Part shown: positions 1 to 12,410 of the stretch, one piece after another | Layout: every line of letters begins with the position of its first letter | How positions within the stretch are numbered: the stretch's first letter is position 1 | Origin: Stictocephala bisonia | Lineage: Eukaryota > Arthropoda > Insecta > Hemiptera > Membracidae | Length of the DNA: 64,000 nt | Assembly (NCBI GenBank): GCA_035578905.1 | Contig: JAQJVL010000155.1 | Coordinates: 434,001-498,000 of the forward strand | Reading direction: 5' to 3' | Position numbers and translations under genes: made by a program | Notes under the pieces: model-generated | Database searches by the model: none | What the model was told of the DNA's origin: nothing | What the model saw: only the letters and a program-made list of their open reading frames with translations

Positions 1-125
1 TGTAATGTAAGATGCGATGATTCTATGGTGGTGTCGCTTCGGTTTGATATATAGCATTTAATGACAGTTTTAATATTATAATACCTATTTACGAAAAAGT
101 CAATTATTAACATTATTAATAATTA

Positions 126-400
126 TTACGACGCCGATCGTCAAGATATGGGTGAATATGAGGGACAAATGAGTATAGATGAATGAGTGTAGTCATAGTT
201 ACTAAGGTTGACTGTTCCTCAGAAAGAGCTATTCATAAATATCCCAATAGCGAGGGCAACTAAGGGACCTACAGCTTTACGTGGAATGCGAACCACGTAG
301 TATTAGTCTGATTTTCAGCTAACTGACAAGCCTGACACTCAGTTCTCTGCCTTTACAACATCTGAACCTTGACTACCTACCATCCAACTAGTGTCGACTA
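126..400 (-). mobile_element. Interspersed repeat family A, copy 1 (SINE-like)
   Basis: This segment matches four other segments of the window (near 34.5, 39.5, 56.5 and 58.3 kb). Read on the minus strand it carries a B-box-like GTGGTTCGCATTCC about 115 bases from its start. It ends in the shared GATCGGCGTC, followed by an AT-only tail (AATAATTATTAATAA), which is the layout of a SINE with a LINE-type 3' tail. The 5' limit is approximate. The family is seen directly; the SINE label is inference. Confidence 0.6.
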
Positions 401-1717
401 TTATATTACCGTACATAACTTTTCCATGTATGTTAAAAAGACATTAAGTATCGAGAATTAAAGTTGTATTGGTACGCAAAATATTATAAATATACGGCAA
501 TTTTTTTCATGACTTACCTGAGAACAAAAATTGTAACTAAATGTACTTGTAGTTTAATAGTATTAAGCAAGATTACTTTCAAGTGCAAGATCTATCGATT
601 AATTAAGCACGTTATTATTAAAGCACATACATAATCACAGTACTAATTGTACTAAAGACTTTTGCTAAGTTTTAGATTTAATTTTCACCTGAAAAAGGTA
701 CGAATTACAGATCAGAAACGTCATAAATTATTGCAAATATCTGCAATATTTTAACAATCATTATGAATATTCCACAGATAAAAAAATTAAATAAAGGTCC
801 ATTGTGTATCTTATGATAAAAAACTTCCTCATTTTGGACTGAAAACTCCTGCGTTATAACCAATAATCGATTATATTAATAATTTTTCAACAATTAGCAA
901 TGTTCTCTAAATTGAAACACTTTTAATATTTTCTCTAATTTCCCTTCAACACGGTGTCTTAGAGACAATTAGAACTTCCAACTTCATTTAATATTAAGTC
1001 AATCAAGCGTGTAATTTGTCTTAAGGGGGTGGGAAACAAACTTAGCATTCAAAGTAAAACTTGCACTCTAAAAGTAATTACAACCTTATCGCAGTGTAGC
1101 TTGAAGCACAACCTTGCAACTTGTCTCAACTGTACTTACACTTATATCAATATTAACTTATTCCCTTTACAAGAACATAAACATAGTTCAAGTTGCACTA
1201 AGTTGGTTTCACAACTTTTGGCCTGTTCTGTTCCACCACTAAATATTCTAACTCAAGTTTACCAACACTCTTCAACCGTCACTTATTTACTTAAGTGATT
1301 GTTTGCTAAGTTTTAACACTAGCTCTTTTCACTTTTAGAACGAATTTCAATATTTTATGACAATGAAAGGCTTTTTTATTTAATAATAACTAATTTATGT
1401 TTTATTTATTTTAAATGTTTGTATATTCCTGATAAGAGGATTAATTTTCTAAGACAGTAAACACTATTATATATTAGCAGGCTGATGCTCTTCTGATAAG
1501 GATAAGACAGATCAAATTTTGGCCGTAGCAGTATAACTTGTCTTAAGCTAAATATTAAATGGTACTTGCTAGTGGAACTTTTAGACCAGTTCATTCTGAG
1601 CGTTATATTAAAGGCATTTTAATTTGTTTTTCATAATTTTACACTTTTCTACTCCAGGTATTTATTATACACTATCTAATCGCTATTTATTGAAATGTCA
1701 ATACAATTGTAAATATT
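401..1717. other. Gene-free AT-rich stretch
   Basis: Only short open frames without recognisable domains are present, such as 1029-1298, which has many cysteines but no motif. I see no repeat shared with the rest of the window. Confidence 0.5.
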
Positions 1718-2204
1718 CAGGATGTTCAAAAAACCCTTCAAGACTTCTGGATATGATTACATACTTGAAAACTAAGAAAAAAATCCTAATTGGATAAAAT
1801 TACCACAAAATTAGCATGTACTGTGTCCTAAAAATCTAAAAGTTACAAAGTTGTATAAGTTATTATCTGATATTAGCAATCTTTGTACCATGTTTTAGTA
1901 GATTAAATTTAGAAATTAATTGTTGTATATTTCGTAGTTTTGTTTAAAATGTATACTTTTTAACATACAAAGCTTTTTGTAATTTTGAAATAGTACAACG
2001 TAGGAACTTGATACTCTATACTGAATTAGGTCTTATTATTCCTTGGTAATGGTTTAAAGATAATATCTTGAGGGAATAAAAAAAAAACACATTCAGGCAG
2101 ACGGAAACTAAAAGCTTTAGGACGTATGTTTATAGGAGTTTTTTCTCATTTTTCATGTACATAACCATATCCCGAAGTCTTGAAGGGGTTTTTATAAACA
2201 CCTG
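1718..2204. mobile_element. MITE with ~65-bp terminal inverted repeats
   Basis: The left end (CAGGATGTTCAAAAAACCC) and the reverse complement of the right end (CAGGTGTTTATAAAAACCCC) agree for about 65 bases, including a shared CTTCAAGACTTC and the following GGATATG. The interior has no transposase, so the copy is non-autonomous. The CAGG start resembles Tc1/mariner-class elements. An exact TA duplication is not clear, because the left flank is TT and the right flank GTA. Confidence 0.75.
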
Positions 2205-3500
2205 GTATAAATGTTTTTTTTTTTTTTCACAGTTATAGTTAACGAAATATCTTGTGGGTCACCATTATTATTAAAGTGTCTAATGGTCCTTATGTATAAC
2301 AGGTTGGAAACCACTGCCATTGGCTACATGTTAGGGAACGTTTGCACGAGAATTTCAGATTGTAACATTTGAAGAAATGTTGTCTTACACCATGTAGGAG
2401 ATGCACTTTTAGCACAGATAAGAAAGAAGCAGAGGCTGCATCCAATGGTGCGCTGAATTGAGTAGTTATTTCTCCATTTTGCCATGCAAATGACAGGTCC
2501 AGCAGTTCCTCACCCCCCCCCCCATACCCCCCAATCATCAACGATAAACGTAGTAATTATTACTACACATTTATAAAGATGCACACTAGTCTTAATTTAT
2601 TTGTTACTGCCATTAAGGGTTCGCTGCGGCCTTAAAAAGGTTACTTCTGTTTCTTTTTCTCTGTGACTGTAATATTTTATTTTTACGGGTTACTGTTGGT
2701 AACCAGTCTTAGTAAACTCCATTCATATTACAATGTGCTTGAATATTCATGTTCAAAATTACATATCAGGAACAAACCTTACACTTGGAAATCCCCTACG
2801 ACTATCAAGAATTTAATTTTTACAATATTCCACTGTATTTTAAATCACAAAGGAAAATGTTGTATGAAATGAAAAGCCCACTTAAAAATAGTATATATTT
2901 ATCTGATTTTATTCCACCTTGAATAAACAAAATATGAACATAAGCTTGGAGTTTGTAATTTGTATTAGTCCTCTACAAGTAATGATGACTAGCTCAACTT
3001 TACAAACATAAAGTTCTTTCTTTGCAGTCATTATAATATTATAATGAAAAGTAGCGGTTTTCTGCAGCACTACGATCATTAAAAATACTAACATTAATAC
3101 AGTGTTAAAGAAATAATGTATTAATAATAAAAGATGGCAAACAAATAATTTTATTGAGAATAGTACAATTCAAAACACTATGAGAAGAAATCACAATGTT
3201 CCATAAACGCACAAGATCAACAATCATTATATCCATGAGATAAAACGTTAAGAGCACTTACCAAACCAAAACTTCAATGCAAATATACAGTTTTAAATTG
3301 TGAAATGCTGATTGTATATGACTAACAATATTTAAATTGACATAGAAAAGTAATAAGTAGAGTTTTATTGTTTTTCGGCTTATGAAAGAATAGTATTTGT
3401 TGATCCATTAGGCCACGAATTCCAAACTAAGATTTTTAAATATTTTTTGTGTGTGGATTTTAAATCTATCTCCTGTATAAAAGCAAAGCATTTCTTTACC
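2205..3500. other. Gene-free AT-rich stretch
   Basis: No supported gene. It contains a poly-T run at 2216-2228 and a C-rich run at about 2512-2531. The open frames at 2290-2541 and 2663-2872 show no domain. Confidence 0.5.
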
Positions 3501-3504
3501 TTAC

Positions 3505-3570
3505 TCTCAGAGACGCCACTGATGATGCCACGTCACAGCATGGGCGAGACGTTCGGCGATGTAAGTATAG
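3505..3570 (+). repeat. Short repeat shared with 35235-35275, with a hammerhead-like core
   Basis: The words CTCAGAGA, CCACTGA and GATGC recur in the same order at 35235-35275. Inside, CTGATGA (3519-3525) is followed by a GCC/GGC-closed loop and then GAGA (3546-3549). This resembles a decayed hammerhead ribozyme core, which would need GAAA. Function is not supported. Confidence 0.3.
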
Positions 3571-3604
3571 TAAAATAACTTCTTGTCCCTGTCGTTACCG
3601 GAAG

Positions 3605-4125
3605 ATTAAATTTACTTTCTCCCATAGATAAAGTATTGTGATCGTCTAATACAATTTTTTTACAAGTGGTCTAAAAATCCATTTAGAGTCTCCCGAACCC
3701 AAAAAAGTGTTGTTTTTTTCGAAAAACATTTTTGATGTATGTCCGTATGTGTGTATGTGCACTTTGCTGCAGACCAAACGGATGGATCTATTTCTATGAA
3801 ATTTGGTATGTAGATGTATTTATCCAATATCTCCAGAATATTTTTTCACTATTTGAATTTTTTTTTTTTTTATTTTTTATCAGAATGAAACATAAAAATG
3901 GAATTTTCTCAAAAACGGCTCTAAAATGTTTGATTAAATTTTCAGGAGTGATGTAAACTGCAATTTAAAATATTTTAGTCAAAACTGCATGTCTCTTACT
4001 GGACTAGTTTTTCAGTTATGGCAAAAAACATATTTGGGAATAAAACTGGTAATTTTCAAAGTTTTGATTGTTTTAGTGTTTAATATGGCGGATAGTTTGT
4101 GCCAGTTCTTTTAAACCATTTATTT
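3605..4125 (+). mobile_element. Interspersed repeat family E, copy 1
   Basis: About 520 bases run in parallel with 11570-12095. Shared landmarks in order are TTTACTTTCTCCCATA, GTGATCGTC, GGTCTAAAAATCCATTT, GTCCGTATGTGTGTATGTGC, ACGGATGGATC, GACTAGTTTT and AACCATTTATTT. No coding capacity was found. The phrase around ATGAAATTTGGTATGTAG is of a kind I associate with invertebrate Helitron-related repeats. That assignment is from memory and weak. Confidence 0.65.
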
Positions 4126-4252
4126 TAGTAATTTCTTTACATTTATTTGGAGTACCTAACCAAGACAAAATAAGAAGCAAAATACATGCAATGCAGCATC
4201 GACATAACCCTTACCGAGAAATTTTTACGCCCAGAATTATATACTAATCTTT

Positions 4253-5659
4253 TTTTATGACTCCCACATTACCTGCAGAAATCGTGAGCGTTGTTAATGA
4301 TTTTAAAAATGGAAGATCTCTAGGATTTGATAATATAACTGCTTTTATAATTAAAGGTATTTTGCCTACTATTGTAAACGTCTTAACATAACTCTTCAAT
4401 CTTAGTATTCAGCTAGGAGAATTTTCACAATGTCTTAAAACAGCTATTGTCATACCAATATTGAAGAAAGGAGATGCTGAGTGTGTAACAAACTATAGAC
4501 CAATATCTTTACCTTCCATATTCTCAAAAATATTTGAAAAAATTTTTAAGAAACGTTTATTGGAGTTTTTGAAAATAAAATTTTTTTAGTCAAAATCAGT
4601 TTGGATTTATGGAATCGATGTCTACAGAATATGCTCTGCTTACCTTTCTTGAACATATTTGTATTGGGATCAATTCTGGTATGTTCTGTGGTGCAGTATT
4701 TGATATCTGACTAGAATAGATGTATGATGCGAGGGTTAGGGGTTTACCTTACAAATGGTTTTCTTCCTACTTAAAAGGTAGAAAACAAAGAGTCAAAGTC
4801 GGGGATTGTTTGAGCGAGCCGGGTCTTATTAGGTATGGTGTGCCACAAGGTTCTGTATTAGGGCCTATTCTCTTTTTAATATACGTTAATGAACTGTGCA
4901 GTGCAAAATTTAATGGACGTAAACTGCCTTTACTGATGATACGGCGTTGAGTTACTCTTCTACGAGTGTAAATCGCCACCAAGAAATTATGCAAGAAGAT
5001 CTTAATTGTTTAAAATATTGCTTTTCAAAAAACTTCCTGTTTAGTATTTAACAGGAAAAATATAGTATTTAGGGCTCATAATACAATCAAAACTATCTTG
5101 GAAGATTCGCAGTAATAAAATTAGAAATTAATTACATCTAATAGTCCGTAAATTTTATTTCTTGCGGGATATGTGCCCTCAAAATATATTTGAAATACTA
5201 TATCATACACAAGTTGAGTCTAGAATAGGCTATGCATTATTATCTTGGGGAGTTACATACTTATCGATAATCTATCCAATAATAATCGTACAGAAACATA
5301 TTATTATAATCGTAACTAAAACGCCTAGAATAGAACATTCTCAACCTTTATTTATTAAATTGAATATCCTACGATTTAGAAGTTTATACATTTATAAAGT
5401 ATTAAATAAATTTACTATCAAGCGAAATGGGCACGATAATAATATCATAAAGCTCTATAGGTTGAGAAATAAACTTTTCGTACTTGTTTCGAGACCCTTT
5501 CGGGTGACTTTCAAACATTTCTATAGCTATAATGCCACTAGACTATTTAACCTAACTAACAATTTATGGATACAGAATAATATTGGCCATGACTTTTTGA
5601 GGGGGTTAAAAATGTGGATATTGAACATCGATGATATTGAACCCTTGCTAAAGTCATAA
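4253..5659 (+). pseudogene. Decayed LINE reverse transcriptase (Jockey/CR1-like)
   Basis: This is a degraded non-LTR retrotransposon ORF2. The first part, in more than one frame, reads a fingers region ending with NYRPISLP and KIFEK (about 4480-4545). It is followed by QFGF-like and palm sequence, then GVPQGSVLGPILFLIYVNEL at about 4838-4897. The catalytic box survives only after a frame change and reads FTDD instead of the usual Y/FADD (about 4928-4940). A 165-residue open C-terminal stretch (5162-5659) matches the usual thumb and C-terminal layout of these LINEs. At least three frame breaks and several stops lie between 4380 and 5160. No endonuclease domain is visible upstream, so the copy is probably 5' truncated. 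It cannot be active. The RT identity is firm; the clade is inferred from the GVPQGS..GP.LF..Y.N signature. Confidence 0.85.
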
Positions 5660-5836
5660 ATATAATTGTATAGACCTCTGTGCGTATCATACAGGTTATA
5701 TTGTTGGTTTTTGTAAAAATGTTCCATTAAATATAGATATCAAGTCGTTTGTTTAATTGTATTTGAAAAATATATTTATGTTCAATGACTGTGTGTGTAC
5801 AATATGTGTATATAGGTAATAGATAAAAACGTAGTA

Positions 5837-6334
5837 CAGTAGAACCTCGCTAATTCACACCTCGGTAATTCGAAAACCTCTGCAATTCGTATTTTGTCTT
5901 TTCCCTTGAGAAAACATCTAATATTCGAAAAAAAAATATTCCGATAAATCAAAGAGATTTACCGCACAATTTAGCCTCTACAATTCGAATTTATGTACAG
6001 TCGGGCCTCTAGAATTAGAATTTTGTTGCTGCAATTCGAAGCCTTACCTCTAAAATTCAAAGTTAACCTCTACAGTTCAAACTGAGATGCTGAAAGCCTC
6101 TGAAATTCGAAATGAGGACAAAAACAAGCCTGTTGAAACATGATCTAGTGCGTATACTGTAAACTTAATGTTTTTTTTATTTGTTAGGATATGTTTTTAC
6201 AGCAAAGTAATCACCTCTATAGTTAGAATTTTGTTCACACTACCTCTATAATTCGAACTCTCGATAATTCAAACATCCTATAATTCGAAATAAATTGCCT
6301 TTCCCTTAAACTTCGAATTAGCGAGGTTCTACTG
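5837..6334. mobile_element. Pogo/Tigger-type MITE, 498 bp, TA target site
   Basis: The ends are inverted copies: CAGTAGAACCTCGCTAATTC at the left and the complement of GAATTAGCGAGGTTCTACTG at the right. TA sits on both sides (5835-5836 and 6335-6336). These ends are the familiar termini of Tigger/pogo elements of the Tc1-mariner superfamily. The interior holds no transposase frame. It carries many imperfect copies of a CCTCTANAATTCGAA-like word in both orientations, so the terminal motif seems to have been amplified inward. Confidence 0.9.
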
Positions 6335-9300
6335 TATATTATTTTATGAATATTCGCCCATAATATTTTACAATAGGCTACAGTAGCATCTCAATTTATT
6401 TGATTTATTACTAATTTATTACCAAGTTTGTATGTTTTTTATTTGACAGTTGGCTTTTCTTCATTATTCCTAATGGATAAGTTAATGATGATAACTATGA
6501 TCGGGCTGTACCTAGGGGCACCGATTATTTGCCAAATTGTATTGTACTTTTATATTTTAATTTTGTTTTTTCTGAATATTTATATGTTAGCGTTAAGCAA
6601 TAATAATTGTCGTCTGTTAATATATTTTGTTAATCTTAATATACATATTAATAATTATATACCTCTGCTTGTGTATTGTATGATTTGGTAAATAAAGATT
6701 TATTTATAGTTTAATTCATAATTAATATGTTTCCATCACTTATTTTTTAGCAAAAAAAAAAAAAAAAAAAAAAAAACATTGTTTGACTAAATATTGTACG
6801 AAGTGTTCAACATAATTTCGCAGTTTAGTTTGTTAACTTGTTATTGTTGAACGGAATGTCGACGTTTCTTTTAAAATGTAACAAAGTATGGTCATAAATA
6901 TAAATGGCCAAGGCATATTTCAGCTCTTCCTTTGACCAAGAGGAGAAGATTTACAGAGGAATTGCTGCCAAGAAATGCCGGAAGGCATGACCGGTGGTTC
7001 GTATTGACGTGTATTTCTTGGCCGTAGCTTTCCAGCTGGTTGTTTTCTTTAAAAATACAACCGTGGTTGCTGTAAGAGATACATTAACTGAATCTTGTTA
7101 GGGAAACATAACAGAATAAATAAGCTGAGAATTTATACGTTCGCAGATTTTTAAAGGTCCGATTTCACAGTTAGCTTCTACTTGTTTGGAATTGCTGTAT
7201 GTGAGTTAATTTATAAACACGTTAAACTTGACATAGGTAAGAAGACGGATTTAAATTGCGCTAATTTTATTACTTTCATTAAACAAGTAGTTTTTATGCG
7301 AATTACTGAAAAAAAATAACATTGACATATAAGTAAATACAAACAAGGGAGGTAAAAATAAACAGAATATCAAAGGGTAGTTCCACGAAACATCCTTGAC
7401 ACATTGGGTGTGTTATCATATATTTATATGAATCACCTTAAACCCTGAAGCTAAAGTAAATTCAGAATCAGACATGGGGAGTTATACCAAACGTCCATGA
7501 CATATTGAGTGGGCTGCAACATATTTATTTGCAATACCAACATTTGAAGCTAAAATAAGTCTCCTATGTTAAGGTTTAACATTTGTATTTATTACTTTTG
7601 TATGCAGGTAGTTGGTCCATTTAGACTTGTTTGTGACACTATTTATAAGACCTTTTTATGTTATTAACAGGACACTAGCATTTTTATTAATTTATATTTT
7701 AGAGATAGATTAAGAATATTTTACAAGAAACCTGTTTGTCGTTGGACTATTAATTAATTATTCATAGAATTATCGATCTTTGTAACGAAGACTAAATTGT
7801 TCATACTGACTTACCAATAGTTTGCAATTTGCGTTTATGAACGAACAAAATAAACAAATTAAATTTAAAAAATACAACCTTCTCGTGACCTTTCACGCCA
7901 GAGAAGAACATAAAACATTCTTCTAATGGCCATGATTAAATGGCTAATTAACTCTTGTGTATGACGGATACATTAACATAGACATGAGCTGACATAATGC
8001 ACGTACACATTTGAGGTACTGAGAGCAAAGAACGTATGAATCCACTCAAATGAAAAGAGGAATTCACAACCCAGTTAAACAGGCCTTAGTTGAATGCTGA
8101 TTAATGCTGATATCATGCAGTAAATTAATTAATTACGGCCACAACGTTTTATATAGATTTAATTAAGTTCAGACAGAAACTACTATTTGCAGGCTCACGC
8201 GAATGTGCAATGTCGCAATCTAACCGCAAATCGCCCATGTGGCGTCTAGGCATGGCCCATATTATGTTTCATTATTTTAGTCACTTTCATATTAGTTACA
8301 GAAAAATATTAGTTGAAAATATCTAGTATTAAATAATAATAGTATTTTTTTTCTATACCACTTTGATTTATAAAAAGTCGTGTTACCAATAAAAAAAAAG
8401 TGTTTGGATAATAACTAATATTTCTGTAAAAATGAAATCTTGTTTGTGTTCACACTAATATTAATACTGCATATCAGGAATAGCAATGGATAACATTACT
8501 TGAGCCAAGATTGCGCTAGAAGACCAGCCAGCAGTCAGTACCAGTATATCATATCAGGAGGAATAAAAAAATATTAGTATTAGTCTGGATCACATATTAG
8601 TTACTCTGAGTATTAGTTACTTTTCCGCATCTAATACGAAAAAGCTAATACTAATATACTCAGCCATCCCTAGTGGCGTGCATGGACTTATTTACGCTAC
8701 AATGCGCCAGCGCGGCTCGGTTGGCAGATTTATGAAAATATTGTGCCCTCTTTGTGAGTGAGAAATGACTACAATTCTATAATATAATAGTTAGTAGTGG
8801 AGCGTTCTATAATTACAATAGCTTGTTAAAAATATTAAAAGTGTTAAGAAAAAAGTGCATTTTTTGTGAAATGTTGATTTGATAATTGATTGTGTTTTAA
8901 GTACACTATTTGCCTGATTCCACTTGAGATTTTTTTAAATTTTCAAACTAAAGGTTATTTGTACTTCATTGAGTCCTGATAAAAAATAACTGAACATGAA
9001 TCCTTAAAATGTCGTAAGTGTTTTATAAATGTTTAAGCAACTGTGTGTGTGTTCTTTGTTCTGTTACTACCCGAAGTTCCGTTATTCAAATTCTTTTACA
9101 TATCATTAAATAAATACTTTTAGAAGCATTTTTTAAATTTATTATATTTATACGCTGATACTTATCTGTTAGTTTTAAAAGCATAAAACAACCATTCGTT
9201 TTGCGGATAAAAGGGTAGGAAGTAAGATAGTTTGAGTTCTAAATATTGTTTATATTCCCTGTAAGGGATGTATATGTGGTCTCTTATCTCAGTGTAAAGT

Positions 9301-9639
9301 TACGTTCTTTATTACCTTCTTTAACATCCTTCTTGTTTCATTACTTGAACTGACCTGTTTACTTTTCTATGTGTTGTGAAAACATATACTAACTAAAATA
9401 CTTTTTAAAATTGTGTTTACTAGTTTAAAGAAAAATATTTATTTTAAATTCGAAATTGTTTACTATAAATCTGCCAACAGCTCTCGATAGTATTTAAATA
9501 TATCATAGTTTCATCCAACTAGATCTACAAAACTGTACGTGTGCAAGCCAGCTAAATAAGAAATTCTAGTTTACAATTTAGTTAATTTAGTTTCATGTTG
9601 GAATTATTTATTGGTAAAAGTTATCTTAATATATATAAT
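6335..9639. other. Gene-free AT-rich stretch with simple repeats
   Basis: No supported gene. An AATAAA at about 6691 lies near a poly-A run (6751-6776), which may be a retroposon tail. A diverged tandem duplication of about 100 bases lies at 7371-7570; both halves share CATCCTTGACA/CGTCCATGACA and then CATATTTAT. Between 8285 and 8660 the word TATTAGT recurs often, and TTACAGAAAAATATTAGTT (8297-8315) is inverted at 8412-8430, suggesting an old fold-back element. The hydrophobic open frame at 6428-6691 is AT-driven and unconvincing. Confidence 0.5.
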
Positions 9640-10095
9640 GAAAAACCGATGTACTCACTTATCTCGAATTCTTCAGAACAACTGAACAGGTTTTGATGAC
9701 ATTTGGAGGTACGTTAGCTTTTGTATCATAACGACTCATTCAGAAAGGATTTCTCGAATTTCCATTTCTAAGAGGTAGAAACAGCCCCTAAAACTTCTCT
9801 TTTATCCTATAAGAGTAGCATTGGCAATTCATCTGATAGTTTAGTTAAAATACATGATACAAACCCCATAAACATGACGCAATTGCTTGACTAGCTTGTT
9901 TTTCACTGTTAAATATTTAAGGACATTTCTACAAACTCTGACATGATTTTGCATCCTCCGATAAGGTTTTCTATACTATAAATATAAAACTTTGTTATCC
10001 AGGAGAACGGCAGCCGACTGATCATTTATGATGGAATGATTTAGAGAGATCCACGGAGAGTAAGGCAAGCAAGCTTAGAGAACCACCCCGTGGCG
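9640..10095 (+). mobile_element. Interspersed repeat family D, copy 1 (Helitron-like?)
   Basis: About 420 bases run parallel with 21008-21470. Shared landmarks are ACTCACTTATC/ACTCACTCACG, AGGTAGAAACAGCCC, TTGACTA, GCATCCTC, ATAAAACTTTG, CCACGGAGA and GGCAAGCAAG. The opening (act on the ends of a gene-like phrase, then ATGACATTTGGAGG) resembles Helitron-associated repeats of invertebrates. No protein is encoded. Family membership is seen directly; class is inference. Confidence 0.6.
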
Positions 10096-10125
10096 AAACA
10101 ACGTTTATCAACTATTAATGTGCGT

Positions 10126-10283
10126 AACTTATCAGACAGAGTAAGTGCAAGAACCATGACAGTGCAAGGTGAACTTTACTGATAAAATAACAGCTAAGTC
10201 ATGGCCAGGATTTGAACTTGCGATATCTCTAAGTCTAGTCCAAAGTCCTGACGCTTAGATGGCTCGGCTATTTGCTCTCCAAT
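10126..10283 (-). mobile_element. tRNA-derived SINE B, copy 1
   Basis: On the minus strand this has a tRNA-Leu-like A box (AGCCGAGCCATCTAAGC, 10253-10269) and a perfect B box (GTTCAAATC, 10209-10217). The following body (ACCTTGCACT, CTTACTCTGTCT) also occurs in the SINE at 46455-46655. No poly-A or simple tail is seen here, so the 3' end is probably lost. Confidence 0.7.
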
Positions 10284-10339
10284 AATAATAAATCCTATAA
10301 ACATTCCAAAAAATTCTTAGAACTGATCAAATAGTTCAC

Positions 10340-10520
10340 GAGAAATTTGTGTGCGTGCGTGCGTGCGCGTATGTGTGTGCAGTTCGCTGGATACTAAACG
10401 GATGGATCAATTTTTATGAAATTAGGAATTTAAGTGTGTTTAGCCAGTATACCTAGACAATTTTTTCACTTTTTTTATTTTTTTTATTTTTATGAGAAAA
10501 ACATACACATGAGTTAAAAC
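10340..10520 (+). mobile_element. Family E, partial copy
   Basis: The phrase GTATGTGTGTGCAGTTCGCTGG followed by ACGGATGGATC and ATGAAATTAGG matches the middle of the copies at 3.7 and 11.7 kb. It is preceded by a short (CGTG)n run. Ends are approximate. Confidence 0.5.
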
Positions 10521-11560
10521 GTAACTGTATGTTTAACGTTCATCTAATTTTTAAATAAACGTAGCCTAAGTGATATTGTTCATTTTTTTTTTTTCTTCTT
10601 AGATAATCTTTATATTATTACGTTATTTCCTCAAGTTAAACTATGTCTCAGTCACAAAGAATGTAACATATTTAGCAAATATAATAACATTTGAAACGTT
10701 TATTTAGGAAGGTTATAATTATTTGTATGTTTTCCTGAATGGAAAATTTCATACAAATTAAATAGTTTGTGGTTTTCGTCAAGTAAATGGTGCTGATGGG
10801 AACTGGGATGACAGCAGTTTTGGAGTTAGGATACTTCCTTCTGTAGGGCTAGCGGTTTATACATTTTTCTCCTGTAATGACTATGGCGTAATGGGAAACC
10901 TGTCGACAAAGTTCCCAAGAAGTCTTTGTCCGACCTAGGAAAGAATGTACTTCAGCAGGTCAATGTTATTGTAGGACCGTTGTTGAAGTCGTTGTCCCCT
11001 GAAATTATTGGACAGTAATTTTTTTATGCTTAGATTTAACATGCTCTTTTAATATAATTTTCATAATTATTGGTTTCCAAAATATCTCAATTTTAGAGTA
11101 ATTAATGTTTTTTTTTTTTATTCGTATTCTTTTATATAATACATGAAGCAGTTTTTGCTTTTAAAACTCCTCCCTTAATTTCTTGTTGAATTTTAACAAT
11201 CGAGATGTTAAAAAATGTTTCTCTTTTCGTAGTTGTACATTAAGGTCTTCATCGTTAAATATTTTCTCCTTGAAGGGCACGGGGAGCCCTCAAAGTGCGT
11301 TTTTCGGCCGTAAGACTAACATGGAGAGAGTTAAGCCTCCATGGAGGAGAGGAGGCTAACATGGAGGAGACTAACAGCTGTTAAAATGTGATAATGTTTG
11401 CAATATTGAGACGGTTAGGGATATTTCTTAGTTAGTTAGAGAGAGTACGTTTGATTGTTTCAGTGGAAGTTTTGTTTTTACTAAATTTAAAAAAGTGAAT
11501 GCATGTCTATCCGTATGTCCTATACACATTAGGCTACTATACCATTCATCCGATTATCAT
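10521..11560. other. Gene-free stretch
   Basis: No gene is supported. A local repeat of ATGGAGGAGA-like words occurs at about 11320-11375. The rest is AT-rich with no match elsewhere in the window. Confidence 0.45.
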
Positions 11561-11569
11561 GATAGTTTG

Positions 11570-12095
11570 GTTGTTTTACTTTCTCCCATATGCGTTAGCA
11601 TAGAGAAAGGGTCGTGATCGTCAACAAAAAATGTTGTACAGGTTGGTCTAAAAATCCATTTTAGGGTCCCCTGAATCCAAAAAGTGTTTTTTTCGACAAA
11701 ATATTTTTTATGTCTGTCCGTATGTGTGTATGTGCACTTAGCTGGAGACCAGACGGATGGATCGTTTTTAACGACATTTGGTATGTAGGTGGAGCCAATA
11801 TCTCCGGACAATTTTTCCATTTTTAAGAAATTTTGGTTTTTTTATTTTTATGTTTGAAAAACGTATAAAAATGAGATTTTCTCAAAAACTGCTCTAACGA
11901 TTATGATTAAATTTCTAGAAAATGTGTTTCTTACAATTTGACTTATTTTAGGAAAAACCATTAATCTCTAACTTGACTAGTTTTTTAGTTATGGCAAACA
12001 ACATAGTTGAGAATCAAACTGGTAGTTTTCAAAGTGTTTAATATGGAGCAAGGTTTTTGCCAATTCTTTGAAACCATTTATTTGTTGTTGTTGTT
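11570..12095 (+). mobile_element. Interspersed repeat family E, copy 2
   Basis: This is the second long copy of the repeat at 3605-4125, collinear over its whole length with scattered substitutions and small gaps. The minus-strand open frame inside (11557-11820) follows repeat sequence and is not a gene. Confidence 0.65.
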
Positions 12096-12214
12096 TTTTT
12101 TTTTTTTTTAATTTAAAAATACTTGTATGTTTTTTAAAGCATACGGCCTTTAAAGATTTAATGGTAATCCCCCCTCCCCCTGAACAACATATTACTCGAT
12201 AATGAAGTTTTAAA

Positions 12215-12410
12215 TATAACTAATAACCAGTAACTAAATAGATTTGTTCCAGCGACGAGTGTTCCAGGGTCGAGGTTAGCCTGCGTGCCAACAAGCATGA
12301 CAGGAGCCCCAGGAGCTTCCTGCCAGGTGCCAATACCCATCGAAGGTTGCCTTTCAATTACAGCCAGAGCCATCTCAAGGCTAGGAGGAAGGCGAGTCTG
12401 CCTCGTAATT
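12215..12410 (-). other. GC-richer, exon-like patch, unrecognised
   Basis: This is one of the few non-repetitive stretches with balanced base composition. On the minus strand a pyrimidine run ending in CCTCCTAG (about 12383-12396) could be a splice acceptor. The open frame after it (12158-12373) contains APVMLVGTQANL, which faintly recalls the PxxLVGTQ/K.DL G4 region of Rho-family small GTPases. The NKxD/TQxD motif is imperfect, with N where D is expected. No second exon is visible. It could be a fragment of a real gene, a processed pseudogene or chance. Confidence 0.15.

Noticed and set aside
4767..4994. Minus-strand frame inside the first LINE
   Set aside because: It is the antisense shadow of the conserved GVPQGS..GP.LF..Y.N region.
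10126..10283. tRNA-Leu gene on the minus strand
   Set aside because: Only the promoter boxes resemble tRNA; a body shared with the 46.5-kb SINE continues downstream.
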